Positions 1 to 10,577 of a stretch of 64,000 nt of DNA are shown here, piece by piece; the stretch's first letter is position 1; each line of letters opens with the position of its first letter. This stretch comes from Cervus elaphus (lineage: Eukaryota > Chordata > Mammalia > Artiodactyla > Cervidae). The position numbers and the translations under genes were made by a program. Under the pieces are notes generated by a model that had not been told where the DNA came from, searched no databases, and was given only the letters and a program-made list of their open reading frames with translations. The DNA lies in contig NC_057828.1 of NCBI RefSeq assembly GCF_910594005.1, positions 10,738,235 through 10,802,234 of the forward strand, written 5' to 3'.

Positions 1-84
1 GAATTGACCTGAAACTTCTTTAGAAATCTAAATAATTTAGATAACATTTCCTGTTTGGGGTTCAGCGTGGTGAAATGACTTTGT

Positions 85-165
85 TGTTGTTCGTTTACTT
101 AGTTTTGTCTGACTCTTTGTGACCCCATGGACTGCATCACGACAGGCATCCCTGTCCTTCACAGG
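85..165 (-). mobile_element. BovB/Bov-A 3'-end fragment
   Basis: The stretch reads as the complement of the shared 3' end of BovB and Bov-A. It runs from the TTGTTGTTC tail through GACTCTTTGTGACCCC and ATGGACTGCA to CCCTGTCCTTCAC. Only about 80 bp are kept, so BovB cannot be separated from its derived SINE. It is non-coding. Confidence 0.75.
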
Positions 166-399
166 TGAAAAGACTATGATTTTAAAACTCTAAGGTAAGT
201 GAACTCTGAGTTGAATCTTGATAAACTGCTGTATGCATCCATCATTCACTCCTAAATAGGAAAGTACAATATTTAAGCCTTAGGATCATTATCCAGGTTT
301 AAAATAAATAACTTCTGTCCACTCAGGTAGTCAAAGTCATTTAAAATCAAATATCACAAGAACAAATAAGAGTCTGCTGCATGTAAAAGGTTTTTATTG

Positions 400-585
400 T
401 ACAAAAAACATTGGACATACATTACATATTTAATATTTCTTACAGTAAGCTTATGGAATGGCTATTTTAATTCTTACTTCATGACTGAGTAAAATTTGAG
501 AGAGAAGGTGCCCCAATTAATGTTACACAACTCAGTGTGGAGACAGAAAACACCTAAATCCAGTGTATTTTCTACCACATTTCAT
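400..585 (-). repeat. MIR SINE remnant
   Basis: The order of weak matches fits antisense MIR. It shows a region like the Cys/Tyr-rich core complement, an AATTTGAGAGAGAAGGTGCCCCAATTAATGT-like block corresponding to the usual gagaggttaag..cttgcccaaggtcac stretch, and then a degenerate tRNA head. It is highly diverged, as expected for a mammalian-wide repeat. The flanks (166-399 and 586-800) show nothing recognisable. Confidence 0.55.
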
Positions 586-812
586 TTACTTCATATTAAG
601 AGGACAGTTCAGCAAAGCTGACTTTATATCAACAAATAATCAAGACATTTTTAGACCAAACTTTACTTGCAGGAGAATCGACAGAACAGAGTGAGTGGTT
701 TCCAACTAGGGAGATAGAGTTCAGTGAAAAATAAAATGTAAAATTTTCCATTAATAGGGAAAAGAGGAAAAAAAAAGAACAATACATGAGAACTAATTAT
801 AGAAATACTCTG

Positions 813-993
813 CCCAGTTTTTGACACAGGGAGCTCAACGCAGTGCTCTGTGATGACCTAGAGGGAGATGGGAGGGAGGTCCAAGGAGGAGGAGACATAT
901 GTATACCTGTGGCGGATTCATGTTGATGTATGGCAGAAACCAGCAGAATACTGTACAGCAATTATCCTCCAATTAAAAAAATTTTTTTTGAAA
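813..993 (+). mobile_element. L1 3' end, ruminant type
   Basis: This is a 5'-truncated L1 3' UTR. It contains the CTCTGTGATGACCTAGAGGG block, a G-rich tract, the GATTCATGTTGATGTATGGCAGAAACCA motif and the terminal CAATTATCCTCCAATTAAAAAAA tail. A 12-bp duplication with one mismatch (AGAAATAYTCTG, at 801-812 and 994-1005) brackets it, so the insertion boundaries are well supported. It has no coding capacity. Confidence 0.8.
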
Positions 994-1083
994 AGAAATA
1001 TTCTGATTCCTTGTGACTTTTCTTTTGAAGTTAAAATTTTAATTCATTATTTAAGGGCTCATTTGAATAATTCTAATCTTTAA

Positions 1084-1613
1084 GCTATGAAATTAAAAGA
1101 CACTTGCTCCTTGGAAGAAAGTTATGACCAAGCCAGATAGCAGAGACATTATTTGCCAATAAAGGTCCGTCTAGTCAAAGCTATGGTTTTTCCAGTGGTC
1201 ATGTATGGATGTGAGAGTTGGACTATAAAGAAAGCTGAGTGCCGAAAAACTGGTGCTTTTGAACTGTGGTGTTGGAGAAGACTCTTGAGAGTCCCTTGGA
1301 CTGAAAGGAGATCAAACCAGTCAGTCCTAAAAGAAATTAGTCCTGAATACTCATTGGAAGGACTGATGCTGAAGCTCCAATGTCTGAGCACCTGATGCGA
1401 AGAACTGGCTCCTTGGAAAAGACCCTGATACTGGGAAAGATTGAAGGCAGGAAGAGAAGCGGACGACAGAGGATGAGCTGTTTGGATAGCATCACCGACT
1501 CAATGGACATGAGTTTGAGTAAACTCTGGGAGTTGGTAATGGACAGGGAGGCCTGGTGTGCTGCAGTCAGTGGGGTTGCAAAGAGTCAGACACTGAGCGA
1601 CTGAACTGAACTG
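1084..1613 (+). mobile_element. BovB LINE, 5'-truncated 3' end
   Basis: About 530 bp of the BovB 3' end lie on the plus strand. Translation gives the C-terminal part of the RTE polyprotein (for example VRLVKAMVFPVVMYGCESWT), followed by the non-coding end and a CTGAACTGAACTGAA tail. A 9-bp target-site duplication AATCTTTAA occurs at 1075-1083 and 1614-1622. The frame changes near 1375-1385 because roughly 15 bases of the usual sequence are missing there, so the copy is dead. Confidence 0.93.
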
Positions 1614-1622
1614 AATCTTTAA

Positions 1623-2270
1623 TAATGTATTTTAAAATAAAATTTTGATATTAAATAAACTCTTTTCTCTAATAAGCATATGAAAATACCTTATAGGAAG
1701 TTATCTGCTAATATGGATGCTAGTATAATCAGAGTTTGACATATTTTAAGTTTCACCATTTTGTCTTTTCTGTTTTCCAGAATTTCCACTCTTCATTATA
1801 ATGTCTATAGTTACTCTGAAGTGTTTTCAGGCAGTTAAATTAAAAAATCTTGTCAAGAGTTTTTAGGTGTTATAGTTGGAAAAATGATGTCAACATAGCC
1901 ACCATGATGGTAATAAAATCCCTGCTTATTGAACTGGTCCTGCAGAAATTCTTTGATATTACTTTTTTAAAACTGCCACAATTTGGGAAGAAAATTAGGG
2001 AGTTGCTGTTATAATACATCTGATTATTTGGAGAATAGATGCTTGCTGCTAATACTGTGTTGTCAAAGTAAAATATTTCTTCCTTCTCAATTTTAGCTTT
2101 AAAATTGTTCAGTAGCTCGATGCAACATTCTGGGGCAGGGCATCAGGTAAGGTGAACCTATGTTAGGTGCAACTGTCCACCACTCACAGGATGCTAAGAT
2201 ATGAAGTATCTGAAACATTTATCTCTCAACAAGCCCTGGATAATGAGATATTTTCACCCAACTTTTCTCC
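1623..2270. other. Unassigned A+T-rich DNA
   Basis: I see no gene, repeat or RNA structure that I can name in this stretch. The sequence is A+T-rich with no open frame above background. Confidence 0.5.
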
Positions 2271-2280
2271 TGCTACACAA

Positions 2281-2464
2281 CCGAGTCTTTGCGACCCCAT
2301 GGACTGTAGCCCACTAGGCTCCTCTGTCCGTGGGATTCTCCAGGCAAGCATATTGGAGTGGGTTGCCACGCCCCCATCCAGGGGATCTTGCCAACCCATG
2401 GATCGAACCCGGGTCTCCCACATTATGGGTGGATTCTTTACCACCTGAGCTACCAGGGAAGCCC
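2281..2464 (-). mobile_element. Bov-tA SINE
   Basis: On the minus strand this starts with the tRNA-Glu-like head (complement of ACCTGAGCTACCAGGGAAGCCC), with box-A and box-B-like promoter segments (the box B complement is GGATCGAACCCGGGTCTCCC). It continues into the BovB-derived body. A 10-bp flanking repeat TGYTACACAA with one mismatch (2271-2280, 2465-2474) supports the ends. Confidence 0.93.
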
Positions 2465-2522
2465 TGTTACACAAGAATAATATGACTTTATTCATTTAAA
2501 TGCCCAATTAAAAAGTATACAA

Positions 2523-2731
2523 GGTAAGGGACTTCCCTGGTGGTTCAGTGGTTAAAACTCAGCCTTACAATGCAGGGGGTGTGAATTCAGTCCCTGGTTA
2601 AGGAGCTAAGATTCCGCATGCATCACAGCTAAAAACCAAAACAAACAAACAGACAAACAAGAAACATAAAACAGGAGCAATGTCTTAACAAATTCATTAA
2701 AGACCTTAAGAATGATTCACATCAAGGTCTT
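2523..2731 (+). mobile_element. CHR-type tRNA-Glu SINE
   Basis: This begins GGGACTTCCCTGGTGGTTCAGTGG and continues through the GTTAAAACTCAGCCTTACAATGCAGGGGG tRNA-derived head. It then carries the GGAGCTAAGATTCC.CATGC body and an (AAAC)n-rich tail, the layout of cetartiodactyl CHR SINEs. An exact 15-bp target-site duplication TTAAAAAGTATACAA lies at 2508-2522 and 2732-2746. The tail up to the second repeat is diverged. Confidence 0.88.
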
Positions 2732-2921
2732 TTAAAAAGTATACAATATAAGACCAAACTCTATTCCAAAACAAGCAGCTTTTCTTTTAATATAAGAAAA
2801 ATATGATGATAGAAAGCTTGAGAAATGCAAATAATTATTTTAAAACACAGAATTAAAAAGTACCAGATGGACAGACTGACCTAACCTAATCACATAAGCT
2901 CTTTAAAAGCAAGTTTTCTTT

Positions 2922-3585
2922 TTGTTGCAATGGTGAATGGTATTGTTTCCTTAATTTCTCTTTCTGTTTTTTCATTGTTAGTATATAGGAATGCAAGGGA
3001 TTTCTGTGTGTTAATTTTATATCCTGCAACTTTACTATATTCGTTGATTAGCTCTAGTAATTTTCTGGTAGAGTCTTTAGGGTTTTCTATATAGAGGATC
3101 ATGTCATCTGCAAACAGTGAGAGTTTTACTTCTTCTTTTCCTATCTGGATTCCTTTTACTTCTTTTTCTGCTCTGATTGCTGTGGCCAGAACTTCCAACA
3201 CTATGTTGAATAGTAGTGGTGAGAGTGGGCACCCTTGTCTTGTTCCTGATTTCAGGGGAAATGCCTTCAATTTTTCACCATTGAGGGTGATGCTTGCTGT
3301 GGGTTTGTCATATATAGCTTTTATTATGTTGAGGTATGTTCCTTCTATTCCTGCTTTTTGGAGAGTTTTAATCATAAATGAGTGTTGAATTTTGTCAAAG
3401 GCTTTCTCTGCATCTATTGAGATAATCATATGGTTTTTATCTTTCAATTTGTTAATGTGGTGTATTACATTGATTGATTTGCAGATATTAAAGAATCCTT
3501 GCATTCCTGGGATAAAGCCCACTTGGTCATGGTGTATGATTTTTTTAATATGTTGTTGGATTCTGTTTGCTAGAATTTTGTTAAG
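2922..3585 (-). pseudogene. L1 ORF2 reverse-transcriptase core (inverted fragment)
   Basis: The minus-strand frame is open from about 3585 down to 2922. It holds the L1 reverse-transcriptase palm: the HHDQVGFIPGMQ block, motif A around SIDAEKAFDKIQH, the RQGCPLSPLLFN block and the catalytic FADD at 3103-3114. It stops at the insertion edge, just after the IPFTIATK region, so endonuclease and thumb are absent. The active-site residues look intact, but as an isolated internal fragment with no promoter I do not expect a product. Confidence 0.9.
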
Positions 3586-3588
3586 GAC

Positions 3589-5106
3589 TTAGGAGTATAT
3601 CTACCTAAAGAAACAAAGGACCTATACATAGAAAACTATAAAACACTGATGAAAGAAATCAAAGAGGACACAAACAGATGGAGACACATACCGTGTTCAT
3701 GGATTGGAAGAATCAATATTGTCAAAATGGCTATTCTACCCAAAGCAGTCTATAGATTCAATGCAATCCCTATCAAGCTACCAACGGTATTTTTCACAGA
3801 ACTAGACCAAAGAATTTCACAATTTGTATGGAAATACAAAAAACCTCGAATAGCCAAAATAATCTTGAGAAAGAAGAATGGAACTGGAGGAATCAACCTG
3901 CCTGACTTCAGGCTCTACTACAAAGCCACAGTCATCAAGACAGTATGGTACTGGCACAAAGACAGAAATATAGATCAATGGAACAGAATAGAAAGCCCAG
4001 AGATAAATCCACGAACCTATGGACACCTTATCTTTGACAAAGGAGGCAAGGATATACAATGGAAAAAAGACAACCTCTTTAACAAGTGGTGCTGGGATAA
4101 CTGGTCAACCACTTGTAAAAGAATGAAACTAGAACACTTTCTAACACCATACACAAAAATAAACTCAAAATGGATTAAAGATCTAAATGTAAGACCAGAA
4201 ACTATAAAACTCCTAGAGGAGAACATAGGCAAAACACTCTCCGACATAAATCACAGCAAGATCCTCTATGACCCACCTCCCAGAATATTGGAAATAAAAG
4301 CAAAACTAAACAAATGGGACCTAATGAAACTTAAAAGCTTTTGCACTACAAAGGAAACTACAAGCAAGGTGAAAAGACAGCCCTCAGATTGGGAGAAAAT
4401 AATAGCAAATGAAGCAACAGACAAAGGATTAATCTCAAAAATATACAAGCAACTCCTGCAGCTCAATTCCAGAAAAATAAATGACCCAATCAAAAAGTGG
4501 GCCAAAGAACTAAACAGACATTTCTCCAAAGAAGACATACAGATGGCTAACAAACACATGAAAAGATGCTCAACATCACTCATTATTAGAGAAATGCAAA
4601 TCAAAACCACAATGAGGTACCATTACACACCAGTCAGGATGGCTGCTATCCAAAAGTCTACAAGCAATAAATGCTGGAGAGGGTGTGGAGAAAAGGGAAC
4701 CCTCTTACACTGTTGGTGGGAATGCAAACTAGTACAGCCGCTATGGAAAACAGTGTGGAGATTTCTTAAAAAACTGGAAATAGAACTGCCATATGACCCA
4801 GCAATCCCACTTCTGGGCATACACACTGAGGAAACCAGATCTGAAAGAGACACGTGCACCCCAATGTTCATAGCAGCACTGTTTATAATAGCCAGGACAT
4901 GGAAGCAACCTAGATGCCCATCAGTAGATGAATGGATAAGGAAGCTGTGGTACATATACACCATGGAATATTATTCAGCCATTAAAAAGAATTCATTTGA
5001 TCCAGTCCTAATGAGATGGATGAAGCTGGAGCCCATTATACAGAGTGAAGTAAGCCAGAAAGATAAAGAACATTACAGCATACTAACACATATATATGGA
5101 ATTTAG
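3589..5106 (+). pseudogene. L1 ORF2 C-terminal half
   Basis: The frame is open from 3589 to a TAG at 5104-5106; the first ATG is at 3649, giving 485 residues, but it is internal to ORF2. The segment continues where the inverted RT fragment stops (YLGVYLPKETKDLY region) and runs through the thumb and C-terminal region. The L1 zinc-knuckle CX3CX7HX4C is present (C342, C346, H354 and C359 counted from the 3649 ATG). The family's usual C-terminus (IYTMEYYSAIKKN..) is also intact. This is the longest open frame in the window and is a transposon remnant, not a host gene. Confidence 0.93.
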
Positions 5107-5468
5107 AAAGGTGATAACAATAACCCTATATGCAAAACAGAAAAAGAGACACAGAAATACAGAACAGACTTTTGAACTTTGTGGGAGAATGTGAGGGTGG
5201 GATATTTCAAAAGAACAGCATGTATACTATCTATGGTGAAACAGATCACCAGCCCAGGTGGGATGCATGAGACAAGTGCTCCAGCCTGGTGCACTGGGAA
5301 GACCCAGAGGAATCGGGTGGAGAGGGAGGTGGGAGGGGGGATCGGGATTGGGAATACATGTAAATCCATGGCTGATTCATATCAATGTATGACAAAACCC
5401 ACTGGAAAAAAAAATAAATAAAATAAAAAAAAAAAACAAAAAAAAAAAAATAAAAGCAAGTTTTCTTT

Positions 5469-5867
5469 GACTGGTAGCAGAAGAAATCAAAGAGACTGGA
5501 TGTGCTGAGAAAATGTTGGCATGAGAGGATATTCTGTTGTGAGCTTTAAGATGGAAGCAGCAAGAGGGGAGAACCTGAGACGCTGTCCTATGAGCAGACA
5601 GTGACTTTCAGAAAACAGTCTGTAGCAGAATGAGAATCTCAGGCTATAGGAGACAAACAGCAAGAAACTGGATTTAGTTAAAAACTTAACAGTTTGAAAT
5701 CAGATTCTCCCTACCAGATCCCTCCATGTAAGATGCCAGCCTGGTCATCATCTTGGCATTTTGAAGCCCTAAGCAAAGAACACATTTGAGTTCACCTAGA
5801 CTTCTGACCTGCAGAGCACCAAATAATTAATACATTCTGCTATAAGCTGTTAAATTGGTGGTACCTA
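5469..5867. other. Unassigned DNA
   Basis: No open frame or repeat is recognised between the end of the young L1 and the next L1 end. Confidence 0.45.
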
Positions 5868-6292
5868 GAGACCTTCATACAGAGCGAAGTAAGTCAGAAA
5901 GAGAAAAACAAATATCGTATACTAACACATACATGTGAAATCTAGAAAAATGATATAGATCATTTTATTTGTAAACCTGAAATACAGACACAGAAATAAG
6001 TGTATGGCTATCAAAAGAGAAGGGATTCGAGGAATAAACTGGGAGATTGGGATTGACATATACACATAAATACACAATGTATGTATTAATATAAAATAAA
6101 TAACTACTGAAAACCTACTGTAGAGTACAGAGACTCTACTCAATGCTCTGTGGTGACCTAAATGGGAAGGAAATTCCAAAAATAGGAGATATATGTACAG
6201 GTACAGCTGATTCACTTTGCTGTACAGTAGAAATTAACAGAACACTGTAAAGCAACTATATGCCAATGAAAATTAATAAAAATAAATAAAAC
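5868..6292 (+). mobile_element. L1 3' end, older artiodactyl type
   Basis: This opens with the end of ORF2 and the start of the 3' UTR (CATACAGAGCGAAGTAAGTCAGAAAGAGAAA). It continues with the TATCGTATACTAACACATA block, the CTCTGTGGTGACCTAAATGGGAAGG block, and GCTGATTCACTTTGCTGTACAGTAGAAA, then a CAATGAAAATTAATAAAAATAAATAAA tail. It is clearly diverged from the L1-BT type, so I take it to be older. No target-site duplication was found. Confidence 0.85.
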
Positions 6293-7878
6293 AATATTGT
6301 GTTTCATGTCTAGTACATGAGATGATGTTTAAAGCAATTTTTCTGCTTTCTTGTCAAAACTTCTATATTTATAGGAAAATTTCAGAGCAAAAAATCAAGA
6401 ATTAAAGCATAATTAAAGAAAAATTAAATTAATGGCTATAAAGTAAGACTTCCTGAATATGAGCTCTGATTACAAATAATAAATAGCTAACTAGTTTTGA
6501 GGACTTAATTCAAGTCTAGTGAGTTTAAAAACTTCTAGATTATTAGATTAATATCATGACAGCAAAAAAAGTGATGCACACTAGGAGTGCTATCATAACT
6601 GTAACAAACCCTTACTTAATGCAACCCTAAATATGTAAGCATTTCATATAAAAATAGGAAATTTCTAAACTTTGCACCTATTAAAATTAGAAGAGAGTTC
6701 AATACAGATACGTGGCAATGCAATAAGTACAGAGGTTAATTTCTTAGTGAATAGAAACCGATTATTGATCACCAAATTTTGGAAAACTTGAAATCAAATT
6801 TTTTACTACAAAATGTTTCTGGGAAAAATTCAAGAGGAGCTAGATGAAAGATTTTGAAATTAACAAGATATTGATTTTTCTAACTTTGTGTGCTAATTTG
6901 TGGATTTAATAGCCCCTAATTTAATTAGACTAATGCCTTTGTGTTGACTTGCTTGTAGAGGTGGGCTGCGTGAAAAAAATGTTTAAATTTGTGAACTGAT
7001 GTATCTCCAAAGAGAGGAAATTAATACACTTGTAGTTTGGTAATCTCAGTTAACAGCATAACCGAAATAGCTATGGATTTGGAAGATCCATGTAGTGTTA
7101 CACCTGTTTCTTATTTATTTGTCACTTGAGGCTAGTAGAAGAGATTAGGAATTGTTTTAAAATTTGATCAGTTAGGTCCACAACCAGTTAGGTTAATACA
7201 ATACAATAGGTTAATAATAATAGGATATAAACAAAAGAGTAGATGCTTCATTTCTATGATAATATTGAATGATTGGGGGTGGGAATGGAGATCGGAAGCA
7301 GAGAAAAAGAAAACTAAAATTACAACAGAGATACATGAAGTGAAATATCTATCTTTTCAGGCCATTATCCAAAGACACAGTGACTGAAATCACTGAAAGA
7401 ATAAGTGATTGACTTGGGGGACACAGTCTTTTGCTAACAAAGACAGTTGTCTAACAATTTAGGACTTGATTTAAAAGTTATATTTTAGTATATTTGTGTT
7501 ACCTATTATTGTCTTTCTGTAATTATTTACAAATTACTTATAATTATTTTGCAATTATTTATAAAATAAATGGTACTGAGTGAATAACACACACTTGTAA
7601 TTATTTAATGTCCATGATTAATCAGCCTGGCCAAATTTAGCTAATGATAAGCATAAAGTCATTTGCAGTTATCAATTCCAAATCTATTTCCATTTTTATC
7701 TATTAGCCTCAAAGCCATAATACCCATCACAAATATAACAAGTCAAAAACAAACAGAAAATTCGAGATGGAAAGCCAAAACAAAAAAGAAAAAATAATAA
7801 TAATAAGGTATAGGACACTAGCTGAGCATTCAAGTTTACTGTTTTAAACAGTAAGGGAAATGGCTTTGTCTGGTGTAA
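6293..7878. other. Unassigned A+T-rich DNA
   Basis: A 1.6-kb stretch with no recognisable repeat or coding frame. It includes short A+T-rich internal repeats such as AATTATTTACAAATTACTTATAATTATTTTGCAATTATTT near 7520-7565 (described by position, not as a defined element) and an (AAT)n run at about 7792-7806. Confidence 0.5.
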
Positions 7879-7884
7879 AGTCTG

Positions 7885-8164
7885 CTTCTGCTGCTGCTGC
7901 TAAGTTGCTTCAGTCGTGTCCGACTCTGTGCGACCCCATAGATGGCAGCCCACCAAGCTCCCTTGTCCCTGGGATTCTCCAGGCAAGAACACTGGAGTGG
8001 TTTGCCATTTCCTTCTCCAATGCACGAAAGTGAAAAGTGAAAGTGAAGTCACTCAGTCGTGTCCGACTCTTAGTGACCCCATGGACTGCAGCCTACTATG
8101 CTGCTCCATCCACGGGATTTTCCAGGCAAGAGTACTGGAATGGGGTGCCACTGACTTCTCTGAT
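7885..8164 (-). mobile_element. Bov-A dimeric SINE (Bov-A2 type)
   Basis: Two related BovB-3'-derived units lie head to tail, read from the minus strand. The (CTG)n/(CAG)n-type tail at the left, two GTCCGACTCT copies (the second near 8061), and the linker of GTGAAAAGTGAAAGTGAAG type are all present. A 6-bp flanking repeat AGTCTG (7879-7884, 8165-8170) fits a target-site duplication but is short. Confidence 0.92.
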
Positions 8165-8490
8165 AGTCTGTGCTATGGTGGACTAAAAAGAAAATTATTC
8201 AGGAAGAGCTGAGTTTAGGACCTTATTGAATTGAACAAATCTGGGATTTGCTACAATTTTCAAACTAAAATATTTACTCCCATAAAAGAAAAGCTGTTTT
8301 CACATGGAAGATTAGGACAGGTTCCCAGGGAAAAGTCATGTCTACCATAGAAAGTTTTTGATAAATAATTGGCTCTTCTCTCCTGTCATCAGTCATCATC
8401 ATGTCCACAGATTTACAGGCAAAACTATCATTGCAGGCCACAGAAAGAAAACCTGGCTATGGTGACCCACTAATCCTCTAGAAGTATGGC
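8165..8490. other. Unassigned DNA
   Basis: No recognisable repeat, RNA gene or coding frame. Confidence 0.45.
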
Positions 8491-8505
8491 TTCTCAGGGT
8501 ATTTT

Positions 8506-8822
8506 TTTAAATTTATTTTTAATTGGAGGACAATTGCTCTACAATGTTGTGTTGGTTTCTGCCATCCGTCAACATGAGTCAGTGAGAAGTACACATGTGT
8601 CCCCTCCCTCTGAGCCCTCCCTCCCACCTCCCGCCCCATCCCGCCCCTCCAGGTTGTCACACAGCACCCGATTTGACCCCCTGAGCCACACAGCAAATCC
8701 CACTGGCTGCCTGTTTAACATGTGATAATGTATATGTTTCAATGCATGCGACTCTCTCAATTCATCCCACTTTCTCCTTGCCCACTGTGTCAAGTCTGTT
8801 CTCTATGTCTGCGATGCAGACA
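8506..8822 (-). mobile_element. L1 3' UTR, truncated
   Basis: This is the complement of an L1 3' UTR. It has a T-rich left end, then the TTGGAGGACAATTGCTCTACAATGTTGTGTTGGTTTCTGCC-type segment (8522 onward), a C-rich tract complementary to the G-rich region, and the CTCCTTGCCCACTGTGTC-like end. Imperfect flanking repeats (8491-8505 and about 8823-8836, TTCTCAxxGTATTTT) suggest the target-site duplication. The open frames across it are by-products of the C-rich tract. Confidence 0.8.
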
Positions 8823-8839
8823 TTCTCACAGTATTTTGA

Positions 8840-9495
8840 GGCTGTTTCCTCCAAGCTGGAAAGTCACAGTGAGAGAGCGAGACACCATACATGTCAGAGG
8901 AGGGAAGCACATGTGACTTAAATCACTTTAGAAAACCATAAGACCAACGATGACAAACTCTGACCAACAGGATTTTAAAACAGAAGCTGAAGCTAATAAA
9001 TTGGGACATGCTGCTAATGCAGTCAAGAGCAAAACCAAGAGGATAAATGAGAGGATTTCAAGAGCCAAGGCATTTTTACTTCCTTTTCCTAATCCCAAGA
9101 TTGGAATAGAAGGTCCATTTGCAAAATGAACAATGCCCATACATTTCAAAATAACTACCTTTGACCCATTTTCTATACCTAGAAAAACATTGTTATGTTT
9201 TCTTTTTAATGACATTCTTAGAAAAACTGGAAACATCAAGATTTGTTGTTTTGTATTAAATTCTGTTTAAAATAAACTTTAAGCAGCTTGCTACTGTATA
9301 GTAATTTAGTTAATTTCCTTATTTCACTAGTTTCCTTTCATTAGTTGAATTTCTATAATCTCAGGATTTTATTTTTCTTCCTAATAAATCTACTTGTAAT
9401 CATTAACTGGCTATGCAATTTCTTTAAGAAAAATCACGGAAATCTGTGATACCTAAATATGATAGTGTTCAAAATCCTCTGTATGTATAGCTGAT
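8840..9495. other. Unassigned DNA
   Basis: This includes a 103-codon minus-strand open frame (8928-9239) with no recognisable similarity and a composition like its surroundings. I do not consider it a gene. Confidence 0.45.
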
Positions 9496-9496
9496 G

Positions 9497-9592
9497 TATC
9501 AGCGTACAGCTGGTACACTTTACTACACAGTAGAAACTAATACAATGCTGTAAAGTGACTATACTCCAATAAAATTAAAAAAAAATAAAACC
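9497..9592 (+). mobile_element. L1 3'-terminal fragment
   Basis: The last about 95 bp of an older L1 3' UTR: TACACTTTACTACACAGTAG, then ACAATGCTGTAAAGTGACTATACTCCAATAAAATT and an A-rich tail. It closely parallels the ends at 5868-6292 and 44496-45039. Confidence 0.75.
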
Positions 9593-9655
9593 AGGTGTAG
9601 GAGATAGAAATTAGGAGATTAATTCAAATACTAGTTAACACATAAACTTCACAAA

Positions 9656-10413
9656 TCTTGACAGATGACAGCACTCTTATGGCAGAAAACCAAGAGGAAC
9701 TAAAGAGCCTCTTGGTGAAAGTCAAAGAAGAGACTGAAAAAACTGGCTTAAAACTCAACATTCAAAAAACTAAGATCATGGCATCCGGTCAAACCACTTC
9801 ATAGCAAATAGATGGGGAACAATGGAAACAGTGACAGACTTTATTTTCGTGGGCTCCAAAATCACCGTGGACGGTGACTGTAGCCATGAAATTAAAAAGT
9901 GTTTGCTCCTTGGAAGAAAAGCTATGACAAGCCTAGATAGTGCAGTAAAAAGCAGAGACATCACTTTGCCAACAAAGGCCCGTATAGTCAAATTTATGGT
10001 TTTTCAAGTAGCCGTGTAGAGATGTGAGAGTTGAGTGACAAAAATTTGATGCTTTCAAACTGTGGTGTTAGAGAAGACTCTTGAGAGTCCTTTAGACTGC
10101 AAAAAGGTCAAACCAGTCAATCCTAAAGGAAATCAATCCTGAATAATCATTGGAAGGACTGATGCCAAAGCTGAAGCTCCAATACTTTGGCCATCTGATG
10201 TGAAGAGCCAACTGATTAGAAAAGACACTGATATTGGGAAAGATTGAAGGCAGGAGGAGAAGGGGATTACAGAGAATGAGGTGGTTGGATGGCATCACCG
10301 ACTCAATAAACAAGAGTTTGAACAAGCTCTGGGAGATGGTAAAGGACAGGGAAGCCTGGCAGGGTGCAGTCCATGGGTCAAGGAGTCAGACATGAATGAG
10401 TGACTGAACAACG
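9656..10413 (+). mobile_element. BovB LINE, 5'-truncated
   Basis: This starts inside the reverse-transcriptase domain, around the catalytic region (AGATGACAGCACTCTTATGGCAGAAA), and runs to the BovB 3' end with a GACTGAACAACGAC tail. The reading frame is broken many times by short deletions (for example the lost stretch around 10030-10050), so the copy is older than those at 10578 and 28853. A 6-bp flanking ACAAAT could be a weak target-site duplication. Confidence 0.9.
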
Positions 10414-10455
10414 ACAAATTGTAACAAAGGAAAGTGAGGAGTTAAAGAGAACTTC

Positions 10456-10577
10456 CGGGCTTCCCAGGTGGCACTAGTGATAAAGAACACTCTTGCAAAT
10501 GTGGGTTCAATCCCTGGGTCAGAAAGATCCCCTGGAGGAGGGAATGGCATCTGATTCCAGTATTCTTGATTGGAGAA
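10456..10577 (+). mobile_element. Bov-tA SINE, 5' half (split element)
   Basis: This covers the tRNA-Glu-like head (GGGCTTCCCAGGTGGCACTAG) and the first part of the body, to CAGTATTCTTG and a GGAGAATT-like end. The element then breaks off into BovB. Its other half resumes at about 12007. The outer ends carry an exact 10-bp repeat AGAGAACTTC at 10446-10455 and 12086-12095, the original target-site duplication of the SINE. Confidence 0.88.

Larger units (their letters stand above)
2922..5450 (+). mobile_element. Young L1 (L1-BT type), 5'-inverted
   Basis: A 2.5-kb L1 insertion is flanked by a perfect 18-bp target-site duplication (TAAAAGCAAGTTTTCTTT, at 2904-2921 and 5451-5468). The first 0.66 kb (2922 to about 3585) is inverted and carries the reverse-transcriptase core on the minus strand. 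The rest (about 3586-5450) is plus-strand ORF2 C-terminus, 3' UTR (5107-5403) and an A-rich tail (5404-5450). The two blocks are nearly contiguous in L1 ORF2, which is the signature of twin priming. Long open frames, the exact duplication and the A tail argue for a recent event. It cannot move by itself because the 5' UTR, ORF1 and endonuclease are missing. Confidence 0.96.

Noticed and set aside
3649..5106. A 485-codon open frame, by far the longest in the window, as a host gene
   Set aside because: It is the C-terminal half of L1 ORF2 with the family's zinc knuckle and 3' UTR. The ATG is internal and the element has a target-site duplication and A-rich tail.
5899..6215. 97-codon minus-strand frame near 5922-6215
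   Set aside because: It is the antisense of an L1 3' UTR, low in complexity and rich in aromatic and Ile codons from A+T-rich DNA.
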